Positions 1-12,800 of a stretch of 64,000 bases of DNA are shown here, in pieces. The notes under the pieces are model-generated. The model had not been told where the DNA came from, made no database searches, and saw nothing but the letters and a program-made list of their open reading frames with translations. The DNA is from Lasiosphaeris hirsuta (taxonomy: Eukaryota; Ascomycota; Sordariomycetes; Sordariales; Lasiosphaeriaceae): contig JAUKUA010000004.1 in assembly GCA_030549175.1 (NCBI GenBank), forward strand, positions 1,240,001 through 1,304,000, given 5' to 3'. The first letter of the stretch is position 1; the number at the start of each line of letters is the position of its first letter. The translations under genes were made by a program, and so were the position numbers.

Positions 1-3000
1 GCTTGCAGTTTCGGTGAGGCCCCATCAGCGGAGCATCATATGTACGCTCGAGGAAAGGGGAGGGGGTGGTGAGAAGGAGGGGGGCCGCGGGTTGCGGTTG
101 CACACGGAATGGCACTCCTCTCGCGCCGTCCTAGGATCAAGCCTTGTACCAGAGCAGGCGTGCGCGGCTGTGCGTACATGAGTAGTACATCAACGGTGCG
201 TATCAAGATCGCATCTGATACGCTAGCAACGCTCGGCAAGCAATCGCGAGATGGAGATAACAGAATAATGGTTTCCATGGATTCTATCCCGGCCGATGTC
301 CTAGCACTCGGCCCGAGGTGCCATGATAACCTCAGCATGGACTGAGCGGTTCCGGTCCAGGCACAACGCTGTAGTCTTTGGCCGTCCTATAATCAGATCT
401 CGATTCTAGACCCTGTCGCCTTCTTTGCGTCGTTCCAAAGAGGGGTGCGGTAAGTCCTGCATGATTCCCGCCTTCCATCAATTTGGGTTATATTTTTCGA
501 TGGCATCGGGACGCAGAGGGATGTGGTGGGAAATTCAGGTTCGAGGTGAAGGGGAGCGGGCTGGTCCGCTGTGAAAACGACAACCGCTCACCGGTGACAG
601 CCGGTGTATGCGAGCAGACAGAATAGGGGCACCAGCCGTCCCCTCGCCTATGCGACGGACCTACGGGGAAAATAGTAGACGCGTGCCGGAGGAAAACAAG
701 AGGTACACTGTGTAAGCCATGCCGGCTCGGGATTTTGTGTGTCAGGTCTGCCTCTATCCCGCCGGCTCTCGTGATTAATCTCCTGAAAATTAACGAGAGG
801 ATGGGGGTTGTTGAATTTTCGAGGCGGCTTGCTGCTGTGGTAACACAGCAGGCAGACAGAACTCTGGTTTGTCGTTCGGCCTGCATCGGTCGCACCCTTG
901 CGGCTGATGTCGATATTGAGGTGGGAGCCGTGAGTTTTGGACGGGGCTACAGGCGCAGTCCACTGGGCTGTCTGTGGCAATAGTGTTGGGGTTCGTCAAT
1001 ATAAACTCATTCCGGGATGGAGTGGCCACCATCAACACACGAGAAAATCATGTGCCATTAATTGAGCCTCAAAATTAACTCGCGTCATTTGGCGTAGACT
1101 GGCCAGGCCAACAGCAGTCAAGCGGAATCCCTACCCTCACACCGTCCAACAGTTTGCACGCCTCGGGCCTCGGGTGAAATGTTGACGCGTAGGATCAGCT
1201 ATCGAGATTTCATGCTTGCTCGGCGAGCAGCAAAAATCCCAACAACATGCAATGCTGGATTGTGAATGGAGACAAGGCATAGAGGAGCACCATTTAGGCT
1301 GCGGGGTAGGTCCCAAGAAGGGTCGCCTACATACGCATCATGCAGGTTTCCTCTCTGCGGTAGGGGGGGTAGAAGTGTTGGACGGGAGAGGTTGCACCTT
1401 TGATCCTCCAAGCTCGAATACCACAACATAAGGTAATCTTCGGCAGACGAGCCAGTAGGGTCTAGAGCAGGCCGATGATGGCGGTTTTCGACTAAAGACG
1501 CAATCCTCGTCTGCAAAGAGACTTAACTTCGTGATCGCAACGGGGGGACTCGGAAGCGATGACACATTTCCATCCGTTCTCGGGCGTACTCATCCTGTAG
1601 CACTCTGTAGCGAAAGCGCGCCTGCTTTGATCGGCCCAAACATCGGACACTGATAAGGCCGTCGAGAAAGATAACTCTGGTAAACTGACGTCACGCAAGA
1701 TAGAAAAGGAGATAGGGCGAATAGGTGAGCCGAAGTAGATGGCGAGACGAGAATATTAGAGTGATAAAGATGGGGTTCTCAAGGATATTTCTTTTGGGGA
1801 GCAATTTACCGGTCAGCGACCCTGCGCTCCGGCTCTCCGGTTGCTGATATTTACCCGTGAGCCGACCACTATAGCTAATTGGGGCCGATCAGGGCACCAC
1901 TTGACGGCCGCCCATCTTGACAACGTCTGTGGCAAGGTGAGAATGCACTCAAGCGTCTTGGGACGGCTGGTAGCGCAATTTCGTATCCGATCGGAGAGCC
2001 ACCCAGGCTGTCGGATGGCCACCGGACCGCCACCAGAATTATTACAGCCATCGATCGGATGTCAGATCGTGCTCCTGACCGCTGGCCTCCAGTGTCCAGG
2101 AATGCGGTGGTCCGTCGCTATACCAAGCCCCCGTATAGATGGCGTTTTGTGGACAAGCCGCACCGGGCTCTAGATACTTTGGCGCCGGGTCTGGTACTGA
2201 TGGGATCACAACATATAGCCGACCCTTCTAGACATTGTCGATATGCTGAACAAGCATCGAGCGGATGCTGGACCGCCCGTCCAAGAATTTCGGTCCTTAA
2301 AGGCAGTCGGAACATTTCCGGGGATCTGATGACAACACCTGTGATCAGTCATGTTCCCACATTGGCAGATGTTCAGTCGGTGACGACGCTGCCTCCATGT
2401 TCGTGTCTCCATATCCCAATCAAAGCGGTGGCGCGTCTGTCCTACGCACTGAGCCGACTGTAGGCTTTTGTAGGCTAGGGGGACAACGGTAGTTAATAGT
2501 TGGCATGTAATATAGCCTGAACCAGCAGCTGTTGGGATTTGCGACACCGCCAGCAGAGAGCCGTCCCTGGTGCGAAGCCAATCAATCAATCAATATCAAA
2601 CTTGCAACCGCTCTGATAAGGCAGCTCCCCCACACTAGCATCGATGGCGACATAGTCACCCAATTCGTTGGGGCGGGTATAGTACTGATAGGATGAACAC
2701 CATTGCATCCCGTTTTCTGCTGTATTGCTGTATAAAGGGCGGCATATTGGCAAGGGCATGGATGGCACCATATAGCCTCCGAATATGCTAGATTGCCCAG
2801 TCAAGGGCAGAGTCGTAGGAGTTGGAGATGACGAGAACCGTGACGAGGCACCGAGCTTGGTGAGCACTCGAAGGCGGCTTATTGAGTCTATCAATCCGCG
2901 TGGCCAAGGTTTCCTCGTCAAGACAGGAAAAGTAGTCAATCTATCCAACACGCGGTACGGGAGGGAATCAACACCATCTTCGCTGCACTTGCTGCACCTG

Positions 3001-6000
3001 CTGCGCGGGGGCGTCGGCTGTCAGGACTCAGGGCTCAGGCACCCGAGCTCGCTTGACGGGTGCATCTGACATCCATTGGGCAACGGTTCTGGACGCGAGT
3101 TTGACCAGGACTCTCTCGACGGTGGTTACTTTGAAGATGGTTGGGCGTGTTTCAACCAAGGTGGTAGCGCCACAGTTGCTCTGGATGACGGCCGATAGGG
3201 GTCAAAGACCGTTGACAAGAGCCCGAGAGTTCTGCACGGCTACGCCGGGGAAGTGAGACGAAGGTGCCCAGCGAACCAGAGAGACGGGGAGGCGATGCCG
3301 CATGGGACAAGCGTGTGTGCGTGCGAGTGTGTGCTTATCTGCGTCCGTGGCAGAGGGAAGGAAGGGGATGACTTTGGTTCTATAAATCATTCCGGTGAAA
3401 GCGACCCATGGCTCTTCCCAAGCCACATACACACACCATCGCCTCTTCGACCGTTTTGGCCACACTTTGGATCGCTGCGATGCTGAGAAGCTATCTCTTG
3501 GCTCGACAACGTTCCATGTTAAGCGAGGCGCGCCCGCGGACCGGCGAGGCCACACCCTCTTGGGACGGGTTGGGAAGGTTATCTGCTGCAAGCACTGATC
3601 TGGGTGTCGATCTTTGGAGAAAGAGAATGTTCTGAGGGAGTAGTGGAAAGCGGCGTGGCGGGTGGATGGATCTGTAGGTAGCATCAAGATGCGACGGCGA
3701 TCCATTGACTGCACGTTGCCGACCTCATCCACAAGTGATCCAGGACCAACTTGTTACCGTTGTTGGGACCATATCCATATTTCGTGGTATCAACAGACAC
3801 GCTGCAGCAAACAGGGGCCAACGTCAAGCTACCTAGGTTGCGTTCACTTCGTGACGAGAGAGACGAGAAAGTGGAATGGGTGAACGCCGAATGTCGCGGT
3901 GTCGCGAGCTTGCGAGGTGATTGCTAGATTGTGGGGCAGCAACCCCTGGGCTGGGCATCCCTGACTCTCTCTGACAGCAACTGCACCCAACTGCGCCTTC
4001 CGTGGCTGGGATTAATGTTCGGGGGAAAGAACCCCATGGGGCGTCGAGGGCGTGGGGGTAGTCGCAGGGGTTTGAGAGGGGCCCCCGCAGTTGCTAGCGC
4101 ATCTATGCTGGGGGATTCTGGGGCAGAACGAGTCCAGAACGTCGAGCTCGATCCGGCAGACGCGCAAGCCGGCTTTTAATCCTTTTAATCAAGCGACTTA
4201 CGCACACTGAGTCGCTACCACCTACCGATCCCTAATGAAAAGAACAGCAAAGAACCACTGCTCCAATAATAGCAGCGTACCGTCGCTTTCGAGCGGTCGC
4301 CTGAGTCTCGAGTGCGACTCGGACACTGTTCTGTCGAGGTGAATGATACAACACAATCGACAGAAAAGTCACATCCCGTCGATGTCTTGCATTGCGTGGA
4401 TGACAGAAGGTGCTAACCAGTGCAAGCACCGCGCCCAGCGCGCCGTTGCAGTCGCCATTGCAGTCGAAACAGGAGGCAGATGCACGCTTACGCTGGATGA
4501 TCCAAGCCGGCCTCTTCTAGTTGCGCGTTGCCGAGCTGCCCACCGGGTTCCGAGTGTTGCATTAGGCGGGTTTTGAGTAGCACGGGAGTTGTTCCTATAA
4601 CCCCACCTGTGATGGTTGCTGTGATCTCCAGGTCCTCCCCCCCCCCCACATTCTGACCATGTTCTCCGGACTCGGGATCGCATTGGGCCATCGCGCTGGT
4701 GACAGATTCAAAGTCTTGCTTTTGTGGGCTTGGCCCCTTTTCTTGGCTCACGCATGCGGCAGCACACCTATCTCTGCGATTTCGCACCTCCCTCCTCCAT
4801 ACACAGGGACAGGCTTGGCTTCTGTGACGGCGCTAGGGATGATCGCATCGTGATTCGTACGAGCTGGACGAGCTGGAAGGACAGAGCGAGTGACTCGACC
4901 ATCTTGGAGGTCAGTTGTGTGGAGTGCGCACTACGTGTATGGCCTCGTTGTGTGGGGAGTGGCCACCCCCTGACCCTCCCTTCTCTTGATCGAATCCTCT
5001 TCAATCCCATCATGAACTAGTACGGCCAAGCAAACAACCTTCCCAAGTCTCACCAATGTGAGATGTCAGAAACAAGCAATTTCATGAGCAGCACACGGCA
5101 GAAGCAAGCGCCCCCTTCCCCCCGTCAGGCGCCGTTGGATCCTGACTGGCCGCGAGCTGCGATGGCTGTGATGGCTGCGATGGCTGCGAGCAGTGTGAGG
5201 GGATGGCGCGCGCTTGGGAGCCTCGCCGGGTGGTGGGATCGCTCGCCTTCACACAAGCAACGCAGGAGGCCCTGCAACCGCTGCCGCCAAGTCGGCGGGG
5301 AATTCAGCCCTCACAGAACCCGGCGACCCCACGTTGGCCCTGCTTGGGACGGACGGGGGACGGGGGACGGGGGACAGACAGCCTCTGGAGATCGAGGATC
5401 TGGGAAAACGCGCCCCGATTGCATCACCACTGCACCGAGACGCCCAGTTGAGCCTGCGCCCTCCTCATTCGCTCCCCCCGTCTGCCACCCCTGCCTGCCA
5501 CCCCCGTCTGCCACCCCCGTCTTCCCAACCAGCGGCCGACCCGAGACGCTCGCTTGCGCCTCGTCCTCTCATTTCTCCCGAAAGTTGCGGTGAGGGAGAC
5601 GTGCAACATGTCGCATCATCTTTCTCTCGTCCGTACATGATGGTACACATTGCTCTCTGCACAATCATCAACCCCCATCGAGGAATGCTGTTCAAAGCTA
5701 TGACAATAGCTGGTAGCCTCCTGTTCGACGGGTGAGCCACCCGCCCAGCTCCGGCCCGCCTCGAGGCACCGTCATGTCCGTACAGGCTGGCAACATCGCT
5801 TGCACAACCTCGGGAACCTATTAACGCTGGCCATTATTAGAGTGAGATCTCCTATCTTGATGTTGACCTTGGACCGCTTGCCCTATTCTTTCTTCTCCTC
5901 CCGCCGACCCGCATCCCGTGGGGAAATCTGGTCGTGGCGTCCACTCATAGGAACAGGCTGGTGGGCGCAAATGTTCGAGACGTGTTGTGGGTGCTACATT

Positions 6001-8600
6001 AATGTGCAATGAGGCACATGTTGCACGACACAATGCCGCACCTTCTACCGTGATCGGTACTGCCTACATGATACGGCGATTTTGTGATGTGCTGGGAAGA
6101 CAAGTTCCACAACACCCCCAAGGGGGCGTGTCTCCTTCCTCAACGAGAGTAGGGGGAGGGAACGGGCTTTGTTGTCTTCTCAAGGCTACTGGCTCGGTGC
6201 CATTTTCATGTTGATATCTGACTAGTGGTGCCATGGTGTCGTGGTAGGGGGTGATGAGTGAGCATAACACCATCCATCGCTTGCTCGGCCGAGGAGCGCG
6301 CTTTCTCGTGGGATTCAGCGCTACGTTTTGGGGGAGGAAACGGCGCTATTATTCCATCAATGCTTATCTGGGCGCCTCCCGGCACCGCCCCAGACTTTCA
6401 CCCCACAGATTTTCCCATCAGAAATGGCTGGGGGGGGCTGCCCCGGGGAGAGCGACCCAAACACGGATTGGACACTGAATGGCAGATTTTCCTGGGGTCA
6501 AACACAGGAGGAAGATCACGAGAACTAGGTACCCCCCAAAAAAGGGGGAGGGATATAAAAAAAAGAAAGAAAGAAAAAGAAACCAACCCGCAAAAGGCAA
6601 GAGGCTTCGCTGACGTGATACCACCCGGAATGTAATCCCACTGCCACCACACACAACACGAGGCCGCGACAGTGAGCGCGATGAGCGCAACACGCAATGA
6701 TCAAGAAAATGGCACACTCGTGTGCGCCAAGGGCTATCGTCCTCCAGACTCTTCTCCCGCCCCAGCTTCTTTGCTTTCTTTTACGATGTGTTTGCAGTTT
6801 TTGCTTCTGCCCAGCCCAGGAGCCAAGCCAATCCCACACACAGCACACCACCTCCTGCCTTTCCCACACCCCCCAACCACGATCCAGCGATCCAGCTGTT
6901 GGAAATTCTCTTTTGCTGTTATGCACCAAGAATCCAGTCATTCGCTGGTACCGCTACACGTAGAGGGCTGAGCCAACAGGCAACCGTCCCGGCAGTACCA
7001 CGTACGGTACGTACATTGGGCAACGCCTTCTTTTTCTCGGTGAGGGTGACGGGAGGGAGAGAGAAAAAAAAAAATCAAAATGCACCCCCGAGTTTGATAA
7101 GGCACCCTTTCCAATACACCTCTGTCGTGATCTGTCTCTGCCTCCGCGCCCAGCGAGGGCTTTTCTTCCCTCCCCACCACAGATCCATGCGTTTTAGGTA
7201 ATTGGAAACTGCACGACTGGAAAGACTTTTAAGCCAGCGCCCACTCGAAACATAATGTACAGCTACATGGGCCGTCTAGTTGTCGGCGGTTGCATCCAAT
7301 GCCCGTCAGCTTGGGGCAGGGCAGGACAGGGCAGGGCAGAGCAAGGCGGGAACCTCTGCCCCCTAAAATTTTGTCGTTCGCAGCGGTCGACCCGGGATCT
7401 CGTCAGACAGGGTCGCAAGTCCTGAGGGTGTTTCTCCCATCCTACCTCGCTTCCCGCCCCGGCAGCCAAGAAACCCCGACGAAGTACCCAGGTATCAGAT
7501 CGCTGCACATACATACGGCAGTTGCGCGGAAGTTATCGCTGTGCGAGTTGTGCAACAGGAGAAGTAACCCTGACTTGTTGAACTGCGGTGTGAATATTTC
7601 CCAGTTCAATTCTATTTTTTTTAATACACGATACATGCGGCGATGAGACAAAGATGACATTATTATTTTCTCTTAGGTGAAAATAACCTTCGGTTGTTAG
7701 CCACCCCCTTCCCCCCAACATTTTCCCCGCTACCGCGGGTGCCGCCGGCGCTCTTCTATGGGGCTAGTTCCATTAGTCTGACAGACCGTTGAGAAGGCAA
7801 GTAGACAAAACGTGCCGCCCCCGGATGACAGAAAGATACACTACAGGAATTCGTGGGGGCGCCACATTGTTTTATCTGGGGACCCGTTTATGGAGAAGTT
7901 TCAAGAAGACGAAGGCCAAAATCACACAGTCGGCTGCACAAGACAAATGGAGTTTCAGTTGAGATTTGGTCTTGTATCTTTAAGAAAGTGGTCTCTGTTC
8001 AGGTTTCCCTATGCGTCTAACAATACCAAGTATGTTTCTGCGGTTCTGACAAACCCGGAACGAGAGGAGAGATCAAAATCAACTACTAAAAAATTACAAG
8101 CATAAAATTTGTCAAGAAAGGAGGTGGTCCGCCCTAACCTAACCCAGATGCTCCTGACCCCGTAAGTATACTCAGATATCCGCCTGCCGTCTATTGGAGC
8201 CTGTTCGTTTCCCTGCACAAACCCAACAAATGAAAACAATAGAAGTAATAGATCCGAGCGTCCAGTACGAGTCTTCTCTTTTTTCGTAACTCGTCAGAGC
8301 CGACAGAAAACCGCGCCTAAGAGAATTGAAGTCTATCCCGTCAAATGAAAATGAAATAAAAGAGGTGATGTCTATTCCCGTCAAAAGTGATCCCACTTGT
8401 CCTGCTCAGTCGAGCGCCCTGTCCCATCGCCACAAGCCATCCGTTTTGGCTACTATTAAAGAGAATCGGTGACTGTTCCATCCAAAGAAAATCGCAGAAA
8501 CGCCGAGCACCGTGTGCTTTTCCTCTATTGCCCATGATTGTCGTCAATCATATCCTTAATAAGGCCCCGCTTTCGGGTCCCCCGAAAACCCCCGGCTCAG
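1..8600. other. Gene-poor stretch, no supportable gene
   Basis: No reading frame here carries a domain I recognise. The longest open frames, such as 3202-3732 (-) and 5063-5735 (+), are low-complexity or arginine/proline-rich in the way chance frames in GC-rich DNA are. The stretch contains homopolymer runs, a short GC-rich tandem array near 7314-7345, and a GTAC cluster at 6994-7014. The right end, about 8100-8600, is presumably the 3' untranslated and downstream region of creA. Non-coding transcripts cannot be excluded from sequence alone. Confidence 0.55.
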
Positions 8601-9860
8601 TCACATCCTGTCCATCAGGTCGCCGCCTGATATGCTGTTAGACGATGAACTCCTGCCGCTGCCGTGGTAGCCGTCGCTTGGTGCTAGCAAATCATGGACG
8701 GCTACTTTTGGGACGTGGGGGACCGGCAGTTTTCTCTGGTTGCCATCCGGCTGACTGATTATGTTGGTCAGAGACATGCCGTGGTTCCGAGAAGCCGGTT
8801 GGGAGACTTGGTTGAGGGAGAACTGGCCCTCGGGCTGCGGCTCGAGAGGAGCTAGTGCGGGGATGGTGTGCTGGTGAATGGAAAGGTTCCTGAAGGGGGG
8901 GAGTTCAAAGCCGTTGGGACCGTTGGACGGCCGCAGGCGAGGCGAGTGAGCTGGGGTAGCCAAGGGGGTGTGGTCGGGAGTGGGCGACAGCGAGTCGTGC
9001 GAAAACGTTGGAGATGAAGGAGCCGTCGAGTTGGGAGAGTTGGGTCTTGACCTCTTAGGATGCCTATACGACTGAGCGTAATGGTCGTCCTGGTCTTCAT
9101 GTGAGTGGGATCTTGACATGTGGTATGCACCCAGCCCAGGCAACCTCGCCGAGTAATGTTGACTGCTGGGATGGTAAGGGTGGTGTCTCGCCGCTGGAGG
9201 GTAATAGTGGGGACCAGGCATGCTGTCGCGCTCGGCTTGGTTGGCAGCCCTCGCCAGCATAGCCATATCGGGGCCACTCTGGCTGCCTTGAGCGCTGCGA
9301 CTATGGCTGTAGGGGTTCAGTGTCGACGAGGGGCCAAAGTTATACGAGCTAAAATGAGGCGGCGACACGTTCGGAGATGACATGGCAGTTGGAGGAGCCG
9401 AACGGATAGCCTTGGGGGCAGGCGGCGGCGGCATCATGTCTGGCTGCAGGCTGTGCATCATGCCTGGATGTTGCGGGTGACCCTTGTTTCCTCTCCTCGA
9501 GTTCGGATTGCTGTGTATCCTCGAGTGCCGTGTCAACTCGTCGGAGCGCGAGAACTTTTTGCTGCACCCAGGAAACTGGCAGGCATGGGGCTTCTCGCCC
9601 GTATGTGTCCGGATGTGCCTTGTCTGATGCTCGAGACGGTGGAAGGCCTTGTCACACAGGGGACACTTGTACGGGCGCGGCAGTTCGTTGGTGCCCTCGG
9701 CGGGCTGTCCTCCTGGCAGTGGCCCGTTAGGGAGAAGCGATCCGGCGGCCATATCAGCCTCTCCTTGTTGATGCCGGGACAAGTCCTGGTAGGGTTGCCT
9801 GTCGTTGGATTCGGGATTCAGCAGATTGGAAAAATCCACTGCCGACTGTACGCGTTGCAT
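8601..9860 (-). CDS. creA: CreA/CRE-1 carbon catabolite repressor, C2H2 zinc-finger protein
   Basis: Nuclear transcription factor that represses genes for alternative carbon sources when glucose is present, by binding SYGGRG sites. The frame is 419 residues and intronless. It begins with [14 protein letters not shown], the conserved start of the Sordariomycete orthologues, which supports the chosen ATG. Two C2H2 fingers lie at about residues 64-86 and 92-116, joined by the linker [25 protein letters not shown] lead-in and the [14 protein letters not shown] basic tail flank them. Downstream are the Ser/Pro-rich regions typical of the family: [20 protein letters not shown], the acidic [11 protein letters not shown], the serine-rich [16 protein letters not shown], a leucine/proline segment around ELPPFRNLS, and the terminal KVAVHDLL and GGDLMDRM. 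Length and order match family members, and no key finger residue is missing. The identification is firm. Regulation beyond the family's known autoregulation cannot be read here. Confidence 0.97.
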   Translation of the reverse strand: MQRVQSAVDFSNLLNPESNDRQPYQDLSRHQQGEADMAAGSLLPNGPLPGGQPAEGTNELPRPYKCPLCDKAFHRLEHQTRHIRTHTGEKPHACQFPGCSKKFSRSDELTRHSRIHSNPNSRRGNKGHPQHPGMMHSLQPDMMPPPPAPKAIRSAPPTAMSSPNVSPPHFSSYNFGPSSTLNPYSHSRSAQGSQSGPDMAMLARAANQAERDSMPGPHYYPPAARHHPYHPSSQHYSARLPGLGAYHMSRSHSHEDQDDHYAQSYRHPKRSRPNSPNSTAPSSPTFSHDSLSPTPDHTPLATPAHSPRLRPSNGPNGFELPPFRNLSIHQHTIPALAPLEPQPEGQFSLNQVSQPASRNHGMSLTNIISQPDGNQRKLPVPHVPKVAVHDLLAPSDGYHGSGRSSSSNSISGGDLMDRM

Positions 9861-12800
9861 GTGAACGCTATTTCTCTCGGAGCCTGAGCCCGATCCCAGC
9901 TACCTGTGGTGTTGTTGTCCTCGAGTCGTCTCCTTCCACCCTCCCCAATTGAGCTGCTCGATGCAGGCGGCCGCTGCAGACAGGAAAAAATTACTTGTCG
10001 ACGGCGGCGGTCTCCCTTTCAATTTTTAAAAAGACGGGCCTCCACGATTAAATTTCCGCTGATGTCGATGCACAATAAGACGGAATGCAGGGTGGGCCGT
10101 TGGGCTGAAGTTAAGTTTGGTATTATTGTGGGTGACGAAGTCGCTATCACAATATATGGCGGCGCGGGCGTTGTTGGGGAACCTTTTAAGGCAGTCTGGG
10201 GAAGTAACGAAAAGTCGAGAGAGCTTGTTTTTGGGGGGAAGCCGCACTGGTTTTAAATGGCTGACGGCCGGGCTGACATGGGGGTGTTAGGTAGGCATGT
10301 GGTGTGGGGAGGAGGCTTAGGGGGGTGTGGGTGTGGGCGAGGCAGTCGGTAAGGTAGCGACTCGGCGAGGGGACGGCGAGGGAAGGAACGCCTGAAGGGG
10401 GGGAGGGGATGGATCTCGGGGAAAAGAAAGAAAAAATTGTCAGAGGTACCTAGCCCAAAAGGTACCGTACCTCTGTTGCGGTACGCGTACGGGGTACCTG
10501 CCTGCTGAAGTGAGGGTTGCCCTGCAGCCGCCCCCCCCCAATGTTCCCATGTCCCCATGTCTCGATGCCCTGGCCCCGTAGGCCGGTGTGTAAACTGCTC
10601 AGGTATCTCTGGCTCGGTAAAAGACTGGGCGCTGCGCGTTGCTGTACGCTGCTGTATGCCGCAGCGCGGTGGATTCAGGTTCTTTATTGCCAAAAAAAAA
10701 ATGTATGGTGCAAGCGCCCCTCGCTGTTACCAGAAAGGGGGCCGCTTGGGGGGAGAGACTGAGGAGACTGGGGGGGCCAAGGGTGGAGGGGCGCGCCACC
10801 AAAGACAGGGCGGTTTGAGGGCGGGTGGGGTGGACATCCGAAGGCGGGCACGGGGAAAGAGGAAGGCAGCAAGCAAAAAAGCCAAGCCCCCAAGACGTGG
10901 GGTGTGCCCTGGGCGCTCTGGGTGTGGATGCTTTGGTGCTGTCAAGTCTCGATCACCTCAGTCCTCCTGGCCCAAAAACACAAGCAGCGCTTCCCATCCG
11001 GATGCAGGGGACGCCAGTCAGGCAATAGTGTGCACACTTCAATCTCAAAATGGCCCGTTGACGGAAGCTGTTGTGCATAACCGCAGTTGCCGTCCCCTCG
11101 ATTCCACGATTCCTCGATTCCGCGATCCCACGATTCCATGGGGCAGACAGGTGTCGTGTCTCTGATGCCATCGCCCGCAAACTGCACTTAGGTAGGAACG
11201 CACTCCACCTGGAGTAGCCTGCGCAGCCTACGCAGCTCGAGGCGAGACAGCACACATCCACTCTTCCCGACACACGCACACACTGCACACATCACTCACA
11301 CACGGCACATCTCTACTCTTCTCCCGCCAGCTAACCCAAGCAGCCCGAGCCACTGGACGGCAGCCGTTCTGCGTCCTGCGTTCGTTCTGCTTCTGGTTGC
11401 CCGGATGCGTTGTGCCATGACGGGGCGGCCAGGCAGAGCCCCCGTTTTCTATCCTTTGTGAGAGGGTGACATCCCAGCCGTCGCCCATCATTCTTCGTCC
11501 ATCGTGCTTCGTTCGCCCGTCTCTGGCTGTGTGAGGGTGGGCGACTGGGTCGGCGGCATCCCCAGAGGGTGAGGCTATCGTTCCCCAGAACCGCTTGCCC
11601 AAGCCGATTTCACACGACCGGGGGGGCGGTGTGGGCAGTGGCTGAGTAGCGGTATGCATAATGATTGGGCGTTGATGGCGCTCGTTTTTTATTCCTTACC
11701 CTATTTTTCTTTTTCCCCTAGATTTTTCCCTTGGGCGCATCGTCACCAAGCTGAAGGGGAGATTATCTCCCATCATCACAAAGGTCGGAATAGGCAAAGG
11801 TTAATAAGCATGCCGAATAACCAGAAAACCCCTATACACTCGGGGGCACGACATGGAGGCATCGAGCCCAAGCCTGTCACACATCTGGGGTAAGGTGTGT
11901 AGAGCGCCGAGCAGCAACGGCGGCAGCACCAACCTTGAGTGCAGTGGCTCCGTGTTGTTAGATAGGCAAAGATTCAAGACAGGAGGCGCCCAGCTTGGTA
12001 CAGATACCCAGTGTTCGCATTGGATGATGCCCCAGTATGGATACAGTGCGCTCTACACACCGGTGGAAGCCAAGCCAACCAAGACCAGCTGGGCTGGTTT
12101 CGTCTGATCACGCCAGCCAGCGCAAACCACAAAGCAGCCTGACGCAAGGCCCGCCCGCCCTATCGAGATGGAAGGGGAAGGTGTGCGGAGAGCCGGGGAG
12201 CTGGGGTTGCCTCGGAACGGGGTAGGTGCCGGCAAGCGCTAGCCAACGCCCTTTCTGGCTTCTTTTCTTTTTTCTGCTCTTTGCTTGATCGTTTCAAACA
12301 AACCTGGCAATGCAAGATTCCTGTCTCCGCAACTGGATTTCCAGGGAACCGGGAGGTGTCTAGGTGTCTGGCAGGACTCCAGGCGCTCAGGTATATCCAA
12401 CAATCTCCGGGGTGGCGTCAGCAAAGATAAGACAAAGTGTGGAGGTTCCATCCGGCCGTCCAGTGAAGAGGAGCACCTTATCGACCTCGCCCAGCTTCGG
12501 CTCATTGTTTTTCCTCTGCTGGCGGCTTACCCTCACCGTGCTGCCGCCGTGTCCTTTGTCCGCGACCTAGCTGCAGCAGATGGACGCGAACGCAGCCCTG
12601 CCAAGTGCCCGCCCTGATGAAGCTATATTCCTTCGTGCCCCTTCCTGCAGGGCAAAGGGGCGTGGGGTTGGATTGGCATAGTGCGGAGCCTGTAACGGCG
12701 GGTTTGACTTCATGCTTTGCGCCGCGGCCAACAGAGTTGGAGAAGAACCCCAGCTCCCAGGGTCCTCTCGCGTCACCCGAAATCCGGGGTACCTCAATCC

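Noticed and set aside
3202..3732. 176-codon minus-strand frame in the left desert
   Set aside because: No domain, no splice context linking it to other exons, composition like chance frames nearby.
10196..10830. SYGGRG sites upstream of creA as evidence of autoregulation
   Set aside because: Four matches were seen in about 1 kb, which is what chance predicts for this degenerate motif counted on both strands.
10557..11165. 202-codon open frame upstream of creA
   Set aside because: Gly/Arg/Lys low-complexity, no recognisable domain, overlaps several contrary frames in the presumed creA leader/promoter.
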